Origin: Chamaesiphon sp. 341R_metabat_111
GTDB lineage: Bacteria > Cyanobacteriota > Cyanobacteriia > Cyanobacteriales > Chamaesiphonaceae
NCBI GenBank assembly: GCA_025351825.1
Contig: JANXVE010000029.1
Span: 1-46,567, forward strand
Reading direction: 5' to 3'
Length of the DNA stretch: 46,567 nucleotides
Part shown: one piece after another, positions 8,725 through 17,238 of the stretch
How the letters are laid out: each line of letters opens with the position of its first letter
Position numbering within the stretch: position 1 is the stretch's first letter
Notes under the pieces: model-generated
The model's database searches: none
The model's input: only the letters and a program-made list of their open reading frames with translations
Told to the model about the DNA's origin: nothing
Program-made: the position numbers and the translations under genes

Positions 8725-8937
8725 GTTTTCACACCAGCTTGAATAAGCACTTTGTTACCTTTTATAGATTCACTTTTTCACCCCCTCATAACTGTATAGT
8801 GAGATACGCTTCGGTCAAATCGTTGGCGAAGCCTACCGTAGGTAATCGGCACAAAAGTTAAATTAACTGGTTAGCCGAATTTAAGGAATAATGGGAGATG
8901 GTTTGAATTCAAACCAAGTATGAGCTGAGGAATTATT

Positions 8938-10062
8938 TTGAGTCAATATTTTGCCACTGTCGCCAGAGGGTTGGAAGAGTTAGCAGCGCAGGAGCTGACT
9001 GAATTGGGGGCACAAGATGTGGCTCAGGGCTTTTGTGGGGTGTCTTTTACTGGCGATCGAGAGCTACTATATCGGGTAAACTTGTGGGCGCGGTTGCCCT
9101 TTCGGGTATTGGTAAAGTTGGGGGAATTTCCTAGTAATGACGATCGAGAGTTGTACGATGGAGTGCAGCAGATTGACTGGGGTGAATACCTCACGCCGGA
9201 GCTGACGATGGCGGTGACGGTAACGGGGAAGAATGAGCAATTAAATCACAGTCATCTTACGGCGGTACAAGTCAAACGGGCAATTACCAAGCAGCAGACA
9301 GAGAAATTTGGGCAAAGATCGAATGTGGATGTTCAAGATCCGAATGTGCGGATCAATGCTCACATTGATAAGGATGTCTGTATTGTGAGTCTAGATAGCT
9401 CTGGAAGCAGCCTACATCGACGCGGATATCGCTCGGCTGTAGGCGATGCACCGCTGAAGGAGTCTCTAGCAGCGGCGTTGGTGAAGATGTCCGGTTGGAC
9501 ACCCGATATGGCATTTATCGATCCACTGTGTGGTTCGGGGACATTGCCTCTAGAAGCGGCGATGCAGGCACTCAATGTCGCTCCAGGTATTTTTCGAGAC
9601 GGCTTTGGGTTTGAAAACTGGCTAGACTTCGATGCGGACTTATTCGATCGACTCATCAAAGCAGCAGAATCAGGGGAAAAACAAGATCTCCAAGCGACAA
9701 TTATGGGTAGCGATCGCAATTTTGATATCATCGAACAGGCTCGATCGAATGCGCGCAGTTCTGGGGTAGAACGCTATGTGCAGCTTGCCGTGAAGGAATT
9801 AGATGATGTGGAAGCCCCTTCAGATAGTGGGATTCTACTCTGCAATCCTCCCTATGGTGAGCGATTGGGGCGCGATGAAGATTTGGGTGCTTTTTACAAG
9901 CTCTTGGGCGATGTGCTCAAAAATCGCTTCAAAGGTTGGACGGCATTTGTCCTGAGCGGAAATAAAGAACTAGCAAAATCGATCGGGTTAAAATCTGCTC
10001 AGAGAACTACTGTCCATAATGGCAATCTACCCTGCCAATTGATGAAATATGAAATGTACTAA
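8938..10062 (+). CDS. THUMP-domain class I SAM-dependent RNA methyltransferase (RlmL-like)
   Basis: 374 residues. The start is a TTG at 8938 with GAGG about 8 bp upstream; the protein then opens YFATVARGLEELAAQEL, as this family does. Residues 1-155 hold a ferredoxin-like plus THUMP RNA-binding part; residues 155-374 a Rossmann methyltransferase with motif I DPLCGSGTLPLEAAM (195-209) and motif IV NPPYGERLG, the Asn-Pro-Pro-Tyr of N-methylating enzymes. It resembles the N-terminal half of E. coli RlmKL (m2G2445 of 23S rRNA); no RlmK half is fused. Convergent with glgP, with a shared terminator. Confidence 0.9.
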   Translation: MSQYFATVARGLEELAAQELTELGAQDVAQGFCGVSFTGDRELLYRVNLWARLPFRVLVKLGEFPSNDDRELYDGVQQIDWGEYLTPELTMAVTVTGKNEQLNHSHLTAVQVKRAITKQQTEKFGQRSNVDVQDPNVRINAHIDKDVCIVSLDSSGSSLHRRGYRSAVGDAPLKESLAAALVKMSGWTPDMAFIDPLCGSGTLPLEAAMQALNVAPGIFRDGFGFENWLDFDADLFDRLIKAAESGEKQDLQATIMGSDRNFDIIEQARSNARSSGVERYVQLAVKELDDVEAPSDSGILLCNPPYGERLGRDEDLGAFYKLLGDVLKNRFKGWTAFVLSGNKELAKSIGLKSAQRTTVHNGNLPCQLMKYEMY

Positions 10063-10140
10063 AGTTAATCACGGTACTTTTTAGTTTGTCAGAGCGGGGA
10101 AAGACCATAATTCACAATTTAGGAAAGTAATGTAATCATC

Positions 10141-10176
10141 AAAAGCCCCTAGCAATCTCAATCGCTAGGGGCTTTT
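10141..10176. terminator. Bidirectional Rho-independent terminator
   Basis: AAAAGCCCCTAGC (10141-10153) pairs with GCTAGGGGCTTTT (10164-10176) around a 10-nt loop. A-run and T-run on the two sides let it act for both the convergent methyltransferase (+) and glucan phosphorylase (-). Confidence 0.9.
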
Positions 10177-10178
10177 AA

Positions 10179-10203
10179 TGATCGACTATCGACTATCGAC
10201 TAA
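10179..10203. repeat. Heptad tandem repeat (CGACTAT units)
   Basis: Three tandem units of GACTATC type between terminator and glgP stop. Related heptads occur at 14785-14813 (TTGATAG units) and 39913-39946. This matches the short tandemly repeated repetitive (STRR) class of cyanobacteria. Confidence 0.6.
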
Positions 10204-10204
10204 A

Positions 10205-12766
10205 TTACGCCCATTGAATTAATCCGAGTTCGTAGGGATTGCTCATGTGTGGGTTGTGGGGTAAGACGCGCAGAGACAAGCCTTGCAAGCCGCTAGCGGA
10301 GTAAGCAATCTCAGTCGTGTAGAGACTATTACCTGCACTATCTTTGCCCTGGTAAGTCATTGGCGCAGTATCTGCATCGGTGATTTTACCGTTGGTATCG
10401 ATCGAGCCTTTGTAGAGTTCGACTTGGATATCATGGGGTTCCAGACTACCTAAGTTAATCAGACTCTTGACGGCAATCGGTTGATTGACGTTGATATCTT
10501 CAGGGGCGGAGACATCGACGCTATTGATTTTGAGATGCGCCCACTGTTGGAACATCTTTTGTTTCCAATGTGCGAGATCTTTACCAGCTTGATAGCTATT
10601 GTCGGTGACAACGCCGTTGCGATCGCTAGCTGGGAAGTAGCCATTATTCGCATAGTCACGCAACATCCGCGCAGTGTTGAAGGTAGGACAATTGAGGCGA
10701 ATCGCATCTTTCATCTTAGCAATCCATTTACGGGGAAGTCCTTCTTTGTCACGATCGTAGAAGAGGGGGACGATTTCCTGTTCTAATAGATCGTAGAAAG
10801 AATTTGCTTCTACTTCATCTTGATACTCTTCGTCTGAGTATATTTCACGATTGTCGATCGGCCAACCAGTTTTCACGTAGTCAGCTTCATCCCACCAGCC
10901 ATCGAGGATACTCAGGTTTGGTAAGCCGTTCATCGCAGCTTTCATGCCGCTAGTACCAGATGCTTCGTGGGGGCGACGTGGGGTATTCAGCCAGATGTCG
11001 CAACCTGCTACCAGTACCCGCGATACATAGATATCATAGTCGGGCACAAATACCACCGAACTCATACCTTCGGTGCGGGTAAATTGGACGATATCTCGGA
11101 TCAGAGCCTTACCAGGAATATCCTTCGGGTGGGCTTTTCCAGCGATCACAAATTGAACTTTACGTCCTTTGGTACCAGCCATGATCTGCTTGATCCGATC
11201 GAGATTCCGCAGAAATAATGTCGCCCGTTTATAAGTCGCAAACCGTCGGGCGAAGCCGATTGTCAGCACTTCGGGATCTAGAGATTCCTGCGCGCGGTTG
11301 ATTTCTCCCTGAGTCGCACCGCGTTCCTTGAGATGACTGACAATCCGATCTCGAACATATACGACCATTTCCGAGCGGCTATGCTCGTGATTGCGCCATA
11401 GTTCCTCATCGGGAATTGAGTCAATTTTATTCCAAATTGGATCTTCGGGTGATTTTTCCGACCATTCAGTGCCGAGGTATCGATCGTATAGTTCCTGGAC
11501 GGATTTAGCTACACAACTGCGGGCGTGAACACCATTGGTGATCGAAGTAATTGGTACTTCGTCAATCGGCACATCCTTCCACATATTCTGGAACATTTCC
11601 CGCGAAACGACTCCATGCAATTTCGCCACACCGTTGACAAAACTAGAAGTTTTCATCGCCAGAGCTGCCATACTAAACGGAGATTCGAGATCTCCAGTAT
11701 TTTCGCGTCCCAGTCCCATGAATTCATCTTTACCCACGCCGTAGACACTAGCATAGTGTCCAACATAGTACATGGTTTTGTCGGGAGGGAATAAGTCAAA
11801 TCCCGCACTCACAGGTGTGTGGGTGGTGAAAATCTGACTCGATTGAGCGACTTGTTTCGCTTCGATAAATGATAGTCCATCTCGTTGCATCAACACTTTG
11901 ATGTGCTCGAGAATCAGGAAACCAGAGTGTCCTTCATTCATGTGATAGACACTAGGCTTGTGTCCCAGTGCTTCTAGCGCGCGGAAGCCACCGATACCCA
12001 GCATGATCTCCTGATGAATGCGTGTATCTAAATCGCCACCATACAGCGCGTCGGTAATATCTTGGTCGTAGGAGCTATTTGGCTCGATATTCGTATCCAA
12101 TAGGTACAGGGATACAACACCTACTTGAACCCGCCATACTCTGGCATATACCATCCGGCCAGGGTATTCTACGGCGACCCGTAACTCGGTGCCATCAGCC
12201 TTGCGCTCAAGCTGAACTGGAATATTGTGAAAGTCGTTAACAGGATAACGCTCTTGCTGCCAACCTTCGGCATTCAGGTACTGAGCAAAATAACCTTTCT
12301 GATATAGCAAACCGACTGCAACCAGAGGTAAACCCAAGTCACTCGCTGATTTGAGGTGATCTCCAGCCAAAACGCCTAAACCACCGGAATAAATTGGTAG
12401 ACAGTCTACCAAGCCAAATTCCGCACAGAAATAAGCGAAACACTCTTTCCCCGCACGGTTGGTGCGCTGGTGCTTGTACCAACTGCGATCGTTCAGATAG
12501 GTATTGAGTTCTCCTACTGCCCGTTCCATGTGTGCCAAAAAGCCATCATCAGCAGCGACTTCTTGCAAGCGCGCCTGACTGACTCTAGCCAGGAGTGCGA
12601 CTGGATTGTGACGAGTAGTTTCCCACAAATCTCGATCGAGTCTTCTAAACAGTTCTTTTATCTCCGTATTCCAGTCCCAGTAGAGGTTGTAGGCAAGTTG
12701 CCGTAGGGGTTGGAGGGAAGCTGGTAGGGAAGGAGAAACATTGAATGTACGAATCGGCTGCATCAA
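10205..12766 (-). CDS. glgP: Alpha-glucan (glycogen) phosphorylase
   Basis: 853 residues of the short-type GT35 glucan phosphorylases (TIGR02094 type). It releases glucose-1-phosphate from glycogen with pyridoxal phosphate. An N-terminal DUF3417 region (NLYWDWNTEIKELF, about 28-41) precedes the catalytic domain. Seen are the active-site stretch YHMNEGHSGFL, the sequence FARRFATYKRATLF and the PLP lysine region HEASGTSGMKAAMNG with DGWWDE. Start MMQPIRTFNVSPSLP with GAGGA about 9 bp upstream. Single-gene unit closed by the terminator at 10141-10176. Cytoplasmic; carbon-store mobilisation. Confidence 0.93.
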   Translation of the reverse strand: MMQPIRTFNVSPSLPASLQPLRQLAYNLYWDWNTEIKELFRRLDRDLWETTRHNPVALLARVSQARLQEVAADDGFLAHMERAVGELNTYLNDRSWYKHQRTNRAGKECFAYFCAEFGLVDCLPIYSGGLGVLAGDHLKSASDLGLPLVAVGLLYQKGYFAQYLNAEGWQQERYPVNDFHNIPVQLERKADGTELRVAVEYPGRMVYARVWRVQVGVVSLYLLDTNIEPNSSYDQDITDALYGGDLDTRIHQEIMLGIGGFRALEALGHKPSVYHMNEGHSGFLILEHIKVLMQRDGLSFIEAKQVAQSSQIFTTHTPVSAGFDLFPPDKTMYYVGHYASVYGVGKDEFMGLGRENTGDLESPFSMAALAMKTSSFVNGVAKLHGVVSREMFQNMWKDVPIDEVPITSITNGVHARSCVAKSVQELYDRYLGTEWSEKSPEDPIWNKIDSIPDEELWRNHEHSRSEMVVYVRDRIVSHLKERGATQGEINRAQESLDPEVLTIGFARRFATYKRATLFLRNLDRIKQIMAGTKGRKVQFVIAGKAHPKDIPGKALIRDIVQFTRTEGMSSVVFVPDYDIYVSRVLVAGCDIWLNTPRRPHEASGTSGMKAAMNGLPNLSILDGWWDEADYVKTGWPIDNREIYSDEEYQDEVEANSFYDLLEQEIVPLFYDRDKEGLPRKWIAKMKDAIRLNCPTFNTARMLRDYANNGYFPASDRNGVVTDNSYQAGKDLAHWKQKMFQQWAHLKINSVDVSAPEDINVNQPIAVKSLINLGSLEPHDIQVELYKGSIDTNGKITDADTAPMTYQGKDSAGNSLYTTEIAYSASGLQGLSLRVLPHNPHMSNPYELGLIQWA

Positions 12767-13239
12767 TAAATTTCCTCGGCAATTAATTCCACAATCTTAT
12801 ATTTTCAACCACTCAAGTCAGTTGAGCCAACTTTCTACACAATGTCTTTAGAAGTTGGCAATTCCTGTAACAAATCGCCAGACAATCCACTTAATTGACA
12901 AATACGTGAGCATTGACAATTAGTGTGGTTTCGCGACTCGATCTTGTCGGTCTTTAAAATAATTTTAGCGGAAAATCGCGATTATTTATGTGTGAATGAG
13001 TACAAATAAGAGAGGGCAATCAGAGCTAATTTCTGATGGGCATCTGCACTAGAGTTGGGATAGCTGCTACACGATCCAATCCCAGGTGAAGCAGATCGAG
13101 CGCAACACTAAAACACGATCTAGATCCAACCAACACAGTTTGAGATCGGATCGAAGTCCAGCCAATCTGCTCAAGCCAATATGCGGAAGCTCGATCGAAC
13201 CTAGTCGATCCCTAAAGTAAACCTACTAGAATAATCCGT
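12767..13239. other. 473-bp divergent intergenic region, no gene seen
   Basis: Separates the divergent glgP (-) and exported protein (+) genes, so it must carry both promoters. Two TTGACA boxes on the plus strand (12895-12900, 12913-12918) lie in a direct repeat, but I find no -10 box at proper spacing. No open frame of note and no hairpin. Confidence 0.4.
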
Positions 13240-13833
13240 ATGGCAAGACACATACATCCGAACACAACACACTCGATCGAAATCGGCAGATACTTGTCTG
13301 TAATCATGTCTATTTGTGCGATCTGGAGCTTGCTAGTAGTCGAGTCTCCGGCTCAATCAATTGAACCCGATCTGTCAATGGCAGAAAGTGCGCCTGTGAA
13401 AATCGCAGCTCAACAGGTAGGGTTAGCCTCTTCACTAGCAAAACGTCAACAGAATCGAGCCTTGGCGCAGAACTCAGACAGTAGTTTGACAAACCTTGAG
13501 ATCGATAAGGACTTGCAGCTCCAAGGTATTACGATCACCCAAGATAGTACAGATAAATCATTGCTAATTGTCAAAGGATTTATCAATAACCACAGCGAAC
13601 AATCACATTATGTTTACTATATCGTCGCAAAATTTATTGCTAACGATACCGCAATCAAACAAACAGTTATTCCTGTTAATATCGAGCTAGAGCCTGGTCA
13701 ATCAAAACCATTTATTCACGAAATTTCGACAGATGGTGTCAGTTCGATCGTGCCAGCAATGGTTAAGCCGTTGGTAGTCAAATATGAATACCGTCGATCT
13801 GAGTCAAGTTTAAAGTCTCATGCTCGATCGTAA
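13240..13833 (+). CDS. Exported protein of unknown function, possible FxLYD-like domain
   Basis: 197 residues. A hydrophobic segment at about residues 19-35 (YLSVIMSICAIWSLLVV) followed by ESPAQS suggests a signal peptide with a long N-region. A Gln/Ser/Ala-rich linker follows, then from about 110 a beta domain with LLIVKGFINNHSE, a hydrophobic strand, and IELEPGQSKPFIHEI; the G-x-hydrophobic-N pattern followed by PGQ resembles FxLYD/Ig-like domains that evaluate substituents on a surface protein. The resemblance is weak. The Shine-Dalgarno site is poor, and a start at Met23 or Met24 cannot be excluded. Convergent with the LysR gene, 24 bp apart. Confidence 0.6.
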   Translation: MARHIHPNTTHSIEIGRYLSVIMSICAIWSLLVVESPAQSIEPDLSMAESAPVKIAAQQVGLASSLAKRQQNRALAQNSDSSLTNLEIDKDLQLQGITITQDSTDKSLLIVKGFINNHSEQSHYVYYIVAKFIANDTAIKQTVIPVNIELEPGQSKPFIHEISTDGVSSIVPAMVKPLVVKYEYRRSESSLKSHARS

Positions 13834-13857
13834 AACTTTTCACTCAATTGAACCAGC

Positions 13858-14778
13858 TTAATTAATTTTTGTTCGCATTTTATCAGCGATACCTCGTGAC
13901 TCCTGCTGGAGAAAGTCAAAGAACGTACTGGCAACGATCGATAGTTGTTTATCAGTTTGGTGCATGATATACCAATGACGTTCGATCGGAAAGTGTTCGA
14001 CATCTAAGATTGTCAAGTCTGACATTGCATCTGGCATCACGGTGTGTTGGGAAAGTATTGAAATCCCAAATCCGACCCCAATTGCTTGTTTAATTGCTTC
14101 ATTTCCACCCAATTCCAGTCGCACCTTGACAGAGATATCATGCTTGGCAAGTAGTTGTTCTACAGCATCCCGAGTACCAGAGCCGCGTTCCCGCATGATG
14201 AATGCTTCACCTTGCAATTTGGAAATCGGAATATTTTTTTCGCCAGCCAAGGGATGATTTTTGGGTGCAACTACAACCAAGGGATTTTCAAGAAATGGAT
14301 GTAATTCAACATCTAAGCGTTCGGGAATTTTACTGATGATATATAAGTCATCGAGATTATCACTCAGTCGTTCTAAAACTCGTTCGTGATTGGTAATTTC
14401 CAAAGCAATATCTACACCTGGATACAGTTGACAAAATGGAGCCAGAGCGCGAGGAATAAAGTATTTTGTGGTAGTAATTGTGGCTAGTTTTAATTTACCT
14501 TGCTTCAATCCCTGAAAATCAGCAATCTTCATCTCAAATCGCGACAATCGATCGAAGACATCTTGACAAGTTGCAAATAATTCTTGCCCTGATGCCGTTA
14601 AATACAGCTTTTTACCAATTTGCTCAAACAAAGGCACTCCAATGTTTTGGGTGAGTTGTTTGACCTGCATTGACACTGTTGGCTGTGTCAAAGACAACTC
14701 CTCTGCTGCACGAGTGATACTAGTTAGTCTCGCTACAGTTTCAAATACTTTAAGTTGATGAAGAGTAGATTGACGCAT
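13858..14778 (-). CDS. LysR-family regulator of the CO2-uptake operon (NdhR/CcmR-like)
   Basis: 306 residues. Winged helix-turn-helix at residues 4-63 (LHQLKVFETVARLTSITRAA, then LTQPTVSMQVKQL), followed by a two-lobed effector domain. The N-terminus is that of the cyanobacterial RbcR/CmpR/NdhR subgroup of carbon-responsive LysR proteins. NdhR (CcmR) represses ndhF3-ndhD3-cupA-cupS in Synechocystis. Here the regulator is encoded just downstream of cupS on the same strand (83-bp gap), which supports an NdhR role, but RbcR or CmpR is not excluded. A possible target is the inverted repeat at 20701-20739. A heptad array and hairpin in the gap may separate its expression from the operon. Confidence 0.85.
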   Translation of the reverse strand: MRQSTLHQLKVFETVARLTSITRAAEELSLTQPTVSMQVKQLTQNIGVPLFEQIGKKLYLTASGQELFATCQDVFDRLSRFEMKIADFQGLKQGKLKLATITTTKYFIPRALAPFCQLYPGVDIALEITNHERVLERLSDNLDDLYIISKIPERLDVELHPFLENPLVVVAPKNHPLAGEKNIPISKLQGEAFIMRERGSGTRDAVEQLLAKHDISVKVRLELGGNEAIKQAIGVGFGISILSQHTVMPDAMSDLTILDVEHFPIERHWYIMHQTDKQLSIVASTFFDFLQQESRGIADKMRTKIN

Positions 14779-14784
14779 TTGGGT

Positions 14785-14834
14785 TAGCTGATAGTTGATA
14801 GTTGATAGTTAGTACCAGGGTTGAATGCTGGTAC
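14785..14834. repeat. Heptad repeat plus hairpin between cupS and LysR gene
   Basis: Three TGATAGT-type units (about 14788-14812) adjoin a hairpin whose arms GTACCAG (14812-14818) and CTGGTAC (14828-14834) match perfectly around a 9-nt loop. No T-run, so it is not a typical terminator. Confidence 0.55.
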
Positions 14835-14861
14835 ATTAAGCTCTGCAATACCAACAAGTTA

Positions 14862-15263
14862 CTATCCCATTAACATTACTCGATCGATCACATGAATTAT
14901 GCCGTTATCAGCTTCGATATCTGGGATAACTACAGTCGAATTTTTTACCTCAAAACCATCCGTACAGTTGATTGGAATTGGCGAACCTTCGAGAGATTCT
15001 ACCGTGCCGAGTTTTGCGAGATCTGCTTGGGTAAACTTGCCAGATACCACATGAAATTTGAGAATGCGGCCTAATTGAGGCGGATTTTGGACTAAAGTTT
15101 GGACTGTTCCAGGAGGTAAAGCGGCAAAGGCGGCATCGAGTGGGGCAAATACTGTAAATGGCCCAGGTGACTTCAAAGCATCTACTAATCCCGCTGCTTG
15201 AACGGCAGCGACTAGAGTAGTAAAATTTCCATTACCAACAGCGATGTCTACGATATCTGGCAT
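14862..15263 (-). CDS. cupS: CupS, fasciclin-domain subunit of the CO2-uptake NDH-1MS complex
   Basis: 133-residue single FAS1 domain: [46 protein letters not shown] and the C-terminal [11 protein letters not shown]. There is no signal peptide, as expected for CupS, which works on the cytoplasmic face of the thylakoid NDH-1MS complex. Operon position (ndhF3-ndhD3-cupA-...-cupS) supports this over a generic secreted fasciclin protein. It starts only 10 bp after the dedA stop, so the two are probably translationally linked. Confidence 0.88.
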   Translation of the reverse strand: MPDIVDIAVGNGNFTTLVAAVQAAGLVDALKSPGPFTVFAPLDAAFAALPPGTVQTLVQNPPQLGRILKFHVVSGKFTQADLAKLGTVESLEGSPIPINCTDGFEVKNSTVVIPDIEADNGIIHVIDRVMLMG

Positions 15264-15273
15264 ATTATTTATC

Positions 15274-15882
15274 CTAAGTTTGATTATTTGAACGTATTTT
15301 TTTGAATGCCCAATAGCCGAATAAACCGATTAAGCCAAATAGAACTAGCTTGGAAACAGGTGCTAAATACTTCTCGATCGATCCATAGTTATCGCCTAAT
15401 AGATATCCCGCCCCAGTTAAGCCTAATGTCCAGATTAAGGTACCGATCGATGAATAAATGCTAAAACTAGCAAGAGGCATATTATTCATCCCCGCAGGTA
15501 GGGAAATCAGCGTTCTAATCCCTGGCACCATTCGCCCAAAGAAGACGGCATTTTTACCATGTTTATCGAACCAGTTATTAACCCTATCGATATCTTTGGC
15601 AGATACACCAATCCATTTGCCATACTTATCTGTCCAGCCAGCTAATCTTTGATAATTAACCAATCTTCCCAGGTAATACCAAGCATAAGTTCCCGCCATC
15701 GTACCGACAGTACCAGCGAAAACAGCCAGTCCGAAGTTCATTTTGCCTTGAGCAACAGTGAATCCAGCTAATGGCATAATCAGCTCGGACGGAATTGGCG
15801 GAAACAGATTTTCGGCAAACATTAGCAAGCCGATCCCCCAATAGCCCAAGCTGCTCATTAAATTATTAATCCATGCCACCAT
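15274..15882 (-). CDS. DedA/VTT-domain membrane protein inside the cup operon
   Basis: 202 residues, multi-pass. Hallmarks: the re-entrant motif [20 protein letters not shown] near residue 25 and the second-half motif [19 protein letters not shown] short basic C-terminus ([10 protein letters not shown]). DedA proteins are inner-membrane, proton-motive-force-linked proteins; some flip undecaprenyl phosphate or phosphatidylethanolamine. The gene lies between cupA (42-bp gap) and cupS (10-bp gap), where in the classical cyanobacterial operon cupS follows cupA directly. A role in CO2 uptake is possible but only by context. Confidence 0.9.
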   Translation of the reverse strand: MVAWINNLMSSLGYWGIGLLMFAENLFPPIPSELIMPLAGFTVAQGKMNFGLAVFAGTVGTMAGTYAWYYLGRLVNYQRLAGWTDKYGKWIGVSAKDIDRVNNWFDKHGKNAVFFGRMVPGIRTLISLPAGMNNMPLASFSIYSSIGTLIWTLGLTGAGYLLGDNYGSIEKYLAPVSKLVLFGLIGLFGYWAFKKIRSNNQT

Positions 15883-15924
15883 CTCAAAAATTCCTCGATC
15901 GACAGTTAAACTTGGAACTAGACT

Positions 15925-17214
15925 CTAGCGGTATTCTTGACTTTGAATATCACTTAACCGCGCTTCAGGACGTTTAAATCTGTCGATCTGAGATTCAAAG
16001 AATTGACGATTTGCCTGAAGATGTTTTGGATTCTCATCATCGAGGGGATATAGTAATGCAGCGCGTAAAGCTTGAATGACTGCTGAAGTCACACAGTACA
16101 TCGATCGTTGAAAGCTGACACCAGATTGGATCAACATATCATCTTTACCGCGACAGTGTTGTGCATAATAATCCACCAAATACTGAGGCAAGAAATGATA
16201 CATATCATCCATTAATAACGTCGGTGGAATTCCTGCGCCGCCAACTGGATTTACATCTGCATATAAAATCCCATAGTGGAAATCTGCCTGCTCGTCTGGT
16301 ACTTGCTCTGCTTGAGCATTGTATGATTTCGTCCCTCGAAATGGAGCCGTGCGATAAAATACCGCTTCGACATAAGGTAAAGCCGCCTCATATAGCCAAG
16401 TAAATCCAGCAGATTTAGGGATGATTTCAAACATTTCTCCCTTGATATAAACATGGTGATAAATTGGTCGTCCGGCGATGGCAAAAATGCCATTGACTAG
16501 GAAATTCATCGCGTCAGGCACAGAGGCAATTTTTCCTTCATCGTACAGATCGCTCATCTCAAAGAAGACTGGAGCCATTACTTCCCAAAACAGTCCTAAG
16601 TTGGAATAGTAAGACATCACCCGCACCTGTTCGATAAACATATCGGGGAAGAGTTTGTATGCGGCTAGCATCACCGGATTGCCCTTGAAATAGGCTTTGA
16701 TGGCTCGATCGGCATTAGCCTTGTATTCTGGGGTGTCTAGGTAAGGATCGAACTGTCCGCCCATGCCACGGTGCCAATACATGGCTTGCATACAGGCTTC
16801 AGCAAACTCCATGTTAATGCGATCGTGTAGCAAGTGATGGAAGATTTTGGGCATTTTGGTACTGCGCCCTTTTTCCATAAATTCCAGGAGTTCGGGATGG
16901 GCTGAAGCTACACCTTTTTGCTGAATGCGTAGATCGGCGGTGTCGCCTGCGTAGTGGTTGGGTAAGTCCAGATAGGATTGGGGCAGAAAGTATTTAAAAG
17001 CTGGCAGCGGGTTGATAAAGACTCGTTCGGCGATGTATAGCAAGTTACGCCAGTAGAAGTCCATCGGGACGGCGTATGCTTTGTACAAACCGATAATTTG
17101 CATCAAGTTTTCGGGAGTGTCGGGTAGCATTGCACCGCCTGCTTCGAGGCGATGAATTACATCGGCGAATTGATGTGTGGATGGTGGCAGTTTTGTCGCA
17201 GTTGTCGTTGTCAT
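15925..17214 (-). CDS. cupA: CupA (ChpY), CO2 hydration protein of inducible NDH-1MS
   Basis: 429 residues, a soluble alpha/beta protein of the CO2-hydration (Chp/Cup) family found only in cyanobacteria. It converts CO2 to bicarbonate on the NdhF3/NdhD3 module, using energy from NDH-1 electron flow. In the known complex a zinc ion is held by a His/Arg pair five residues apart; His127 and Arg132 in KIFHHLLHDRINMEF have that spacing and are the likely ligands, but I could not align them. Other family stretches are MYWHRGMGGQFDPYLDTPEY and LLMDDMYHFLPQYLVDYY. The gene begins 24 bp after ndhD3, and presence of cupS indicates the high-affinity, inducible type rather than the constitutive CupB. Confidence 0.92.
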   Translation of the reverse strand: MTTTTATKLPPSTHQFADVIHRLEAGGAMLPDTPENLMQIIGLYKAYAVPMDFYWRNLLYIAERVFINPLPAFKYFLPQSYLDLPNHYAGDTADLRIQQKGVASAHPELLEFMEKGRSTKMPKIFHHLLHDRINMEFAEACMQAMYWHRGMGGQFDPYLDTPEYKANADRAIKAYFKGNPVMLAAYKLFPDMFIEQVRVMSYYSNLGLFWEVMAPVFFEMSDLYDEGKIASVPDAMNFLVNGIFAIAGRPIYHHVYIKGEMFEIIPKSAGFTWLYEAALPYVEAVFYRTAPFRGTKSYNAQAEQVPDEQADFHYGILYADVNPVGGAGIPPTLLMDDMYHFLPQYLVDYYAQHCRGKDDMLIQSGVSFQRSMYCVTSAVIQALRAALLYPLDDENPKHLQANRQFFESQIDRFKRPEARLSDIQSQEYR

Positions 17215-17238
17215 GGTTTTAAATAGGTTGGTGTGATA

